Shown in pieces: positions 6,072 through 8,994 of a stretch of 8,994 nucleotides of DNA. The stretch comes from Gammaproteobacteria bacterium. GTDB lineage: Bacteria > Pseudomonadota > Gammaproteobacteria > Pseudomonadales > Azotimanducaceae. Positions within the stretch are counted from its first letter, which is position 1, and each line of letters begins with the position of its first letter. The notes under the pieces were generated by a model that did not search any database, was not told the DNA's origin, and worked only from the letters and a program-made list of their open reading frames with translations. Location of the stretch: the NCBI GenBank assembly GCA_009840715.1, contig VXNE01000023.1:1-8994 (forward strand). Reading direction: 5' to 3'. Both the position numbers and the translations under genes were made by a program.

Positions 6072-6188
6072 CGGCCGATCTGGTCGTCCTCAAGGCATGC
6101 AATCGTCGCAAAGCCCGCATCACGGTGTCCAGAACCGGGCGGTGGGCCGTGTGCGAGAATCGCCGGGAGAACGGGGGGAGCAACCGTC
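6072..6188. promoter_or_regulatory. Divergent intergenic control region
   Basis: These 117 bases separate the start of the minus-strand PhyH gene from the start of the + strand operon and must hold both promoters unless transcripts start inside genes. I see no consensus -35/-10 pair on either strand. A 10-bp perfect palindrome, ATCGGCCGAT (6070-6079), overlaps the PhyH start codon and could be an operator or chance. The + strand end holds the ribosome binding site GGGGGGAG (6173-6180). Confidence 0.5.
6173..6180 (+). promoter_or_regulatory. Ribosome binding site of the class III PLP enzyme
   Basis: GGGGGGAG lies 8 bases before the ATG at 6189. The reading frame stays open far upstream (to 5142), so this site and the start of family homology fix the true start. 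Confidence 0.65.
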
Positions 6189-7469
6189 ATGGACATCGAG
6201 GGCCTCAGGGTGCGCCGGGAGCGCGCGATGGGCGGCTCGCCGCTGTTCTATCGGCAGCCCGTGCATCTCGTCCGGGGCGAGGGGGTCTGGTTGTACGACG
6301 ACCAGGGCCGCCGCTACATGGACGCGTACAACAACGTCCCCTGCGTCGGGCACTGCCATCCCCGGGTCGTCGACGCGCTGCAGCGGCAGGCGGCGACCCT
6401 CAACACCCACAGCCGCTATCTCAGCGAGGTCGTGGTCGAGTACTGCGAGCGTCTCATGGCGCTCCACGGCGATCCGCTGTCGGTCCTGCAGATGTGCTGC
6501 ACGGGAACGGAGGCCATCGAAGTGGCGCTCAAGATGGCGCGGACGTTCACCGGCGGCCAGGGCATCGTCTGCAGCAACGCCACCTACCACGGCAACAGCG
6601 CGGAAGTGTTCCGCATGACGGTGGGGCCGTTCGAACCGGACTTCCGGCGGGTGCCCTTCCCGGAGGCGTACCGTCCCCTCCGCGCGGGTGTTTCCGAGTC
6701 CGAGTCGTGCGACCTGTATCTCGCGGAGATCGAGGGCGCGATCGAGGCCTTCGCGGCGGACGGCGTGCCCTTCGCCGGCATGTTGTTCTGCTCGATCTTC
6801 GCCAACGAGGGGCTGCCGGACGTGCCGGCGGGGTTCATGCGGAAGGCCGCCGCGCTCGTGCGGGAGGCCGGCGGCGTCGTGATCTTCGACGAGGTGCAGG
6901 CCGGGTTCGGCAGGACCGGGCGCTGGTGGGGCTACGAGGTCATGGACTGCGTACCGGACATCGTCGCGATGGGCAAGCCCATGGGCGCGGGGCTGCCGCT
7001 CTCCGGTGTGGGCGCCCGCGCGGACATCGCAAGCGCCTTCCACGCGAAGTCGTTCTACTTCAATACGACCGCCGCGACGCCGTTGCAGGCGGCGGTGGGC
7101 GGCGCTGTGCTCGATGTCATCGAGGAGGAGGCGCTGCTCGCCAACGTCAACTCGGTGGGGGACTACCTGAAGGGCCGGCTCGCGGACCTTGCGGACCGCT
7201 TCGACGGCGTCGGCGACGTGCGGGGTCACGGGCTCTTCCTGGGAGTCGAGTGGTTGTCCGACCGCGAGACCAGCAAGCCCGACCGGGAAGGCGCCGCGGA
7301 CATCGTCGAGCGCATGAAGGAGAAGGGTTATCTCATCTCGAACGCGGGACGCTTCCGCAACGTCCTGAAGATCCGCCCGCCGCTTGTCTTCGGGAGAGAG
7401 CACGCGGACGAACTGTTCGACGCGCTCGCGGAGACGCTCGAGGAAGTGTCGGGTGGAGCAGGCGGCTAG
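6189..7469 (+). CDS. Class III PLP enzyme, AGXT2L / phospho-lyase-like aminotransferase
   Basis: This 426-residue class III aminotransferase-fold enzyme has PLP-binding Asp234 in VIFDEVQAGFGRTG and the Schiff-base Lys263 in MGKPMGAG. Several blocks resemble the ethanolamine-phosphate and 5-phosphohydroxylysine phospho-lyases (AGXT2L1/2): VRGEGVWLYDDQGRRYMD (28-45), the NNVPCVGHCHPRVV block (48-61), LNTHSRYL (71-78), and VPDIVAMGKPMGAGLP (255-270). Those enzymes do not transaminate; they eliminate phosphate and ammonia from O-phospho amino alcohols. Position 291-298 reads FNTTAATP where the family usually has FNTFGGNP, an unusual change near the PLP phosphate. The glycine-rich SGSEA motif is also altered to CTGTEA (104-109). 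The coupled kinase supports the phospho-lyase view, but an ordinary omega-aminotransferase remains possible. Confidence 0.88.
   Translation: MDIEGLRVRRERAMGGSPLFYRQPVHLVRGEGVWLYDDQGRRYMDAYNNVPCVGHCHPRVVDALQRQAATLNTHSRYLSEVVVEYCERLMALHGDPLSVLQMCCTGTEAIEVALKMARTFTGGQGIVCSNATYHGNSAEVFRMTVGPFEPDFRRVPFPEAYRPLRAGVSESESCDLYLAEIEGAIEAFAADGVPFAGMLFCSIFANEGLPDVPAGFMRKAAALVREAGGVVIFDEVQAGFGRTGRWWGYEVMDCVPDIVAMGKPMGAGLPLSGVGARADIASAFHAKSFYFNTTAATPLQAAVGGAVLDVIEEEALLANVNSVGDYLKGRLADLADRFDGVGDVRGHGLFLGVEWLSDRETSKPDREGAADIVERMKEKGYLISNAGRFRNVLKIRPPLVFGREHADELFDALAETLEEVSGGAGG
7440..7446 (+). promoter_or_regulatory. Ribosome binding site of the kinase, inside the preceding gene
   Basis: GAGGAAG lies 6 bases before a GTG at 7453 and within the last codons of the PLP-enzyme gene. 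It selects the GTG start and indicates translational coupling. Confidence 0.65.
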
Positions 7470-8466
7470 GAAAGCCAGGGAGCAGGCGCTCACCGGGCTC
7501 GCGAGGAACGCCCTCTTGCACTGGGGGCTTGAAGGCGCGCCGATCGCGCTCCACTCGCAGAGCGAGAACACCGTGTTCCGGGTCGAAGCGGGTGACGGGG
7601 CGGGCTTCGCCCTGCGCATCCACCGCCCGGGCTATCACGACCTCGGGGAACTCGAGTCGGAGCACGTCTGGACCTCGGACCTGGCGGCCATGGGCATCGC
7701 GGTGCCGAATGCCATCGATACGGTGGACGGCGATGCGTACGCGACGGTGGCCTTCCCCGAGTCGGAAGAGACGCGCCATGTCGGTCTCGTCGAGTGGATC
7801 GAGGCGACGCGGCTCCTCGACGTGCTGAAGCAGAGAGACGACGACGCGGAGCTCGCGCGTTGCCATGTCGAACTCGGTTCGATCATCGCCGACTTCCACG
7901 ACGTCACGGCGCGCTGGACACCGCCGCCGGGTTTCCGGCGTCACGCGTGGGACGCGGACGGGCTGGTCGGAGAGGCGCCCTTCTGGGGCCGCTTCTGGGA
8001 GATCGGCGGCGTCTCGGACGCGGATCGGGCCCGGCTCCTCGCCATCCGCAACGCGGTCATGGCGCGGCTGTCCGAGTTGCCCAGGGTCCGTGACCGCTAC
8101 GGCATGATCCACGCGGACCTGAACCTCGGCAACGTCCTGCGGGCCGGGGAGCGGCTCGTGGTGATCGACTTCGACGACGCGGGTTTCGGCTGGTTCGGCT
8201 TCGACCTCGCGGTGGCCCTCTGGCAGCAGATGGATGTCCTGCACGAGCGCCCCAGATTCGCGGTGGCCCGGGACGCGTTGTTCGCCGAGTACGCGAGGCG
8301 GCGCCCCGGCAGCGACGACGTGCTCGAGACCGTGCCGCTCTTCCTGCTCATGCGTACACTGATGCTGCTCAAGTGGATCGAGGACCGGCCGGAAGTGGAC
8401 CGCGCGGAAGCGATCCCGGGCTTCGTGCGGATCGCGTTCGGGCAGGCGGAAGCACTGGAGATCTGA
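7453..8466 (+). CDS. APH-fold phosphotransferase (COG2334/hydroxylysine kinase-like)
   Basis: This 337-residue small-molecule kinase has the aminoglycoside phosphotransferase fold. Key motifs are SENTVFRVE (37-45, nucleotide loop), FALRIHRPG with the ATP-binding region (52-60), the catalytic loop H220-x-D222 to N227 in MIHADLNLGNVL, and the metal-binding D239FDD in VVIDFDDAGFGWFGFDLA. The last block is typical of the SrkA/homoserine-kinase-II/hydroxylysine-kinase grouping. I chose GTG 7453 because of GAGGAAG 6 bases upstream and because family similarity starts soon after; the ATG at 7384 would overlap the preceding gene by 86 bases with a non-homologous leader. The chosen start overlaps the PLP-enzyme gene by 17 bases. 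It probably phosphorylates a hydroxyl on an amino alcohol or amino acid that the preceding enzyme then processes. An antibiotic-resistance role is unlikely in this context. Confidence 0.88.
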   Translation: MEQAARKAREQALTGLARNALLHWGLEGAPIALHSQSENTVFRVEAGDGAGFALRIHRPGYHDLGELESEHVWTSDLAAMGIAVPNAIDTVDGDAYATVAFPESEETRHVGLVEWIEATRLLDVLKQRDDDAELARCHVELGSIIADFHDVTARWTPPPGFRRHAWDADGLVGEAPFWGRFWEIGGVSDADRARLLAIRNAVMARLSELPRVRDRYGMIHADLNLGNVLRAGERLVVIDFDDAGFGWFGFDLAVALWQQMDVLHERPRFAVARDALFAEYARRRPGSDDVLETVPLFLLMRTLMLLKWIEDRPEVDRAEAIPGFVRIAFGQAEALEI

Positions 8467-8474
8467 CGGTGACA

Positions 8475-8479
8475 GGGAG
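8475..8479 (+). promoter_or_regulatory. Ribosome binding site of the sulfatase
   Basis: GGGAG sits 7 bases before the ATG at 8487 and supports the start that yields an intact signal peptide. Confidence 0.6.
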
Positions 8480-8486
8480 CGAATTC

Positions 8487-8994
8487 ATGCGCATCCTTCT
8501 TGCAGTGGCTGCGACGTGCTGCGTGGCGGTCGCCATGGGGGCCGAAAGCAAGAACCCCAACATCCTGCTGATCGTGGCCGACGACCTCGGCTACGCGGAT
8601 GTCGGCTTCCACGGCGCCGAGGACATCCCGACGCCGCATCTCGACGCCCTCGCCGCCCGCGGCGTGCGGTTCTCGAACGGCTACGTGTCCAGCACGTGGT
8701 GTAGTCCGACGCGCGCGGGGCTCCTGACGGGTCGGTACCAGCAGCGTTTCGGCGTGCGCGGTCACGAGGGGACGCCCGACGAAGCGCTCTCCCTCGAGGA
8801 GACGACGCTGGCGGACCGCCTGCGGGCCGCGGGCTACGTGACGGGCGTGATCGGCAAGTGGCACTTGGGCACCGGACCCGAGTTCCATCCCGTGGCGCGC
8901 GGGTTCGACGAGTTCTTCGGGTTCCTGCGCGGGGCGCACAACTTCTGGCCTGACGTGCCATTCATTCTCTTTCCGGATCGCACCGGGCGGGGTC
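8487..8994 (+). CDS. Secreted arylsulfatase-type sulfatase (5' part only)
   Basis: The first 169 residues of a type I formylglycine-dependent sulfatase are present; the window ends inside the gene. The N-terminus MRILLAVAATCCVAVAMGA looks like a signal peptide with cleavage near residue 18-20, so export to the periplasm or beyond is likely. Metal-binding Asp32 and Asp33 lie in LIVADDLGYADVG. Cys72 in the CSPTR signature (72-76) is the residue that becomes formylglycine, with Arg76 beside it, followed by LLTGRY. Lys124 and His126 in GKWHLG are the expected active-site residues. It needs a formylglycine-generating enzyme or an anaerobic maturase, not seen here. It follows the kinase by 20 bases in the same operon. 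It hydrolyses a sulfate ester, but the substrate cannot be told. Confidence 0.93.
   Translation, partial: MRILLAVAATCCVAVAMGAESKNPNILLIVADDLGYADVGFHGAEDIPTPHLDALAARGVRFSNGYVSSTWCSPTRAGLLTGRYQQRFGVRGHEGTPDEALSLEETTLADRLRAAGYVTGVIGKWHLGTGPEFHPVARGFDEFFGFLRGAHNFWPDVPFILFPDRTGRG

Noticed and set aside
5142..6188. Upstream extension of the PLP-enzyme reading frame
   Set aside because: The frame is open by composition only; the added sequence is antisense to PhyH and the family homology and ribosome binding site start at 6189.
6120..7619. Long open minus-strand frame (499 codons) opposite the PLP enzyme
   Set aside because: The + strand encodes clear PLP-enzyme motifs throughout; the antisense product is His/Arg/Asp-rich with no domain signs.
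1..8994. tRNA, rRNA, CRISPR arrays, insertion sequences, riboswitches
   Set aside because: No cloverleaf-like segments, regular spaced repeats, transposase motifs or known riboswitch-like leaders were recognised by eye.

Overview
This is a GC-rich bacterial chromosome segment (about 65-70% G+C in most 60-base lines I counted by hand). It carries a partial homodimeric-type pyruvate dehydrogenase E1 gene, two luciferase-like flavin oxidoreductases, a short-chain dehydrogenase, a PhyH-family dioxygenase, a class III PLP enzyme with a kinase, and an arylsulfatase-type gene. An AceE-type E1 points to Pseudomonadota (gamma/beta) or Actinomycetota. The mixture of PhyH, LLM and sulfatase genes is typical of environmental, often marine, heterotrophs. 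I cannot name a taxon with confidence.

Layout. The + strand opens with the 3' third of aceE (1-846). It converges with a minus-strand block that reads right to left: PhyH dioxygenase (6071-5253), MFE-2-like SDR (5139-4255), a 64-residue unknown protein (4147-3953), an SDH/Clp-fold serine protease (3928-3095), and two tandem LLM oxidoreductases (3035-2022 and 1914-856). A 117-base divergent intergenic region separates PhyH from a + strand operon: class III aminotransferase-fold enzyme (6189-7469), a kinase that overlaps it by 17 bases (7453-8466), and a secreted sulfatase (8487 to the window end, incomplete).

How the genes may work together. The class III enzyme resembles the ethanolamine-phosphate / phosphohydroxylysine phospho-lyase branch (AGXT2L type). 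It sits in a translationally coupled pair with an APH-fold kinase, so the likely logic is to phosphorylate an amino alcohol and then eliminate phosphate and ammonia to give an aldehyde. The divergent PhyH enzyme could supply the hydroxyl group and the sulfatase could release a sulfated precursor, but both of those links are inference. The SDR and the LLM pair suggest oxidative catabolism of an acyl-CoA or other organic substrate.

Two things stand out structurally. The LLM pair is a tandem duplication that appears to have copied the last bases of aceE with it. The protease plus small-protein module is lower in G+C than its surroundings, has its own strong-looking -35 element, and looks like a foreign insertion. 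No RNA genes, insertion sequences or CRISPR arrays were seen. No gene-free stretch exceeds about 120 bases.
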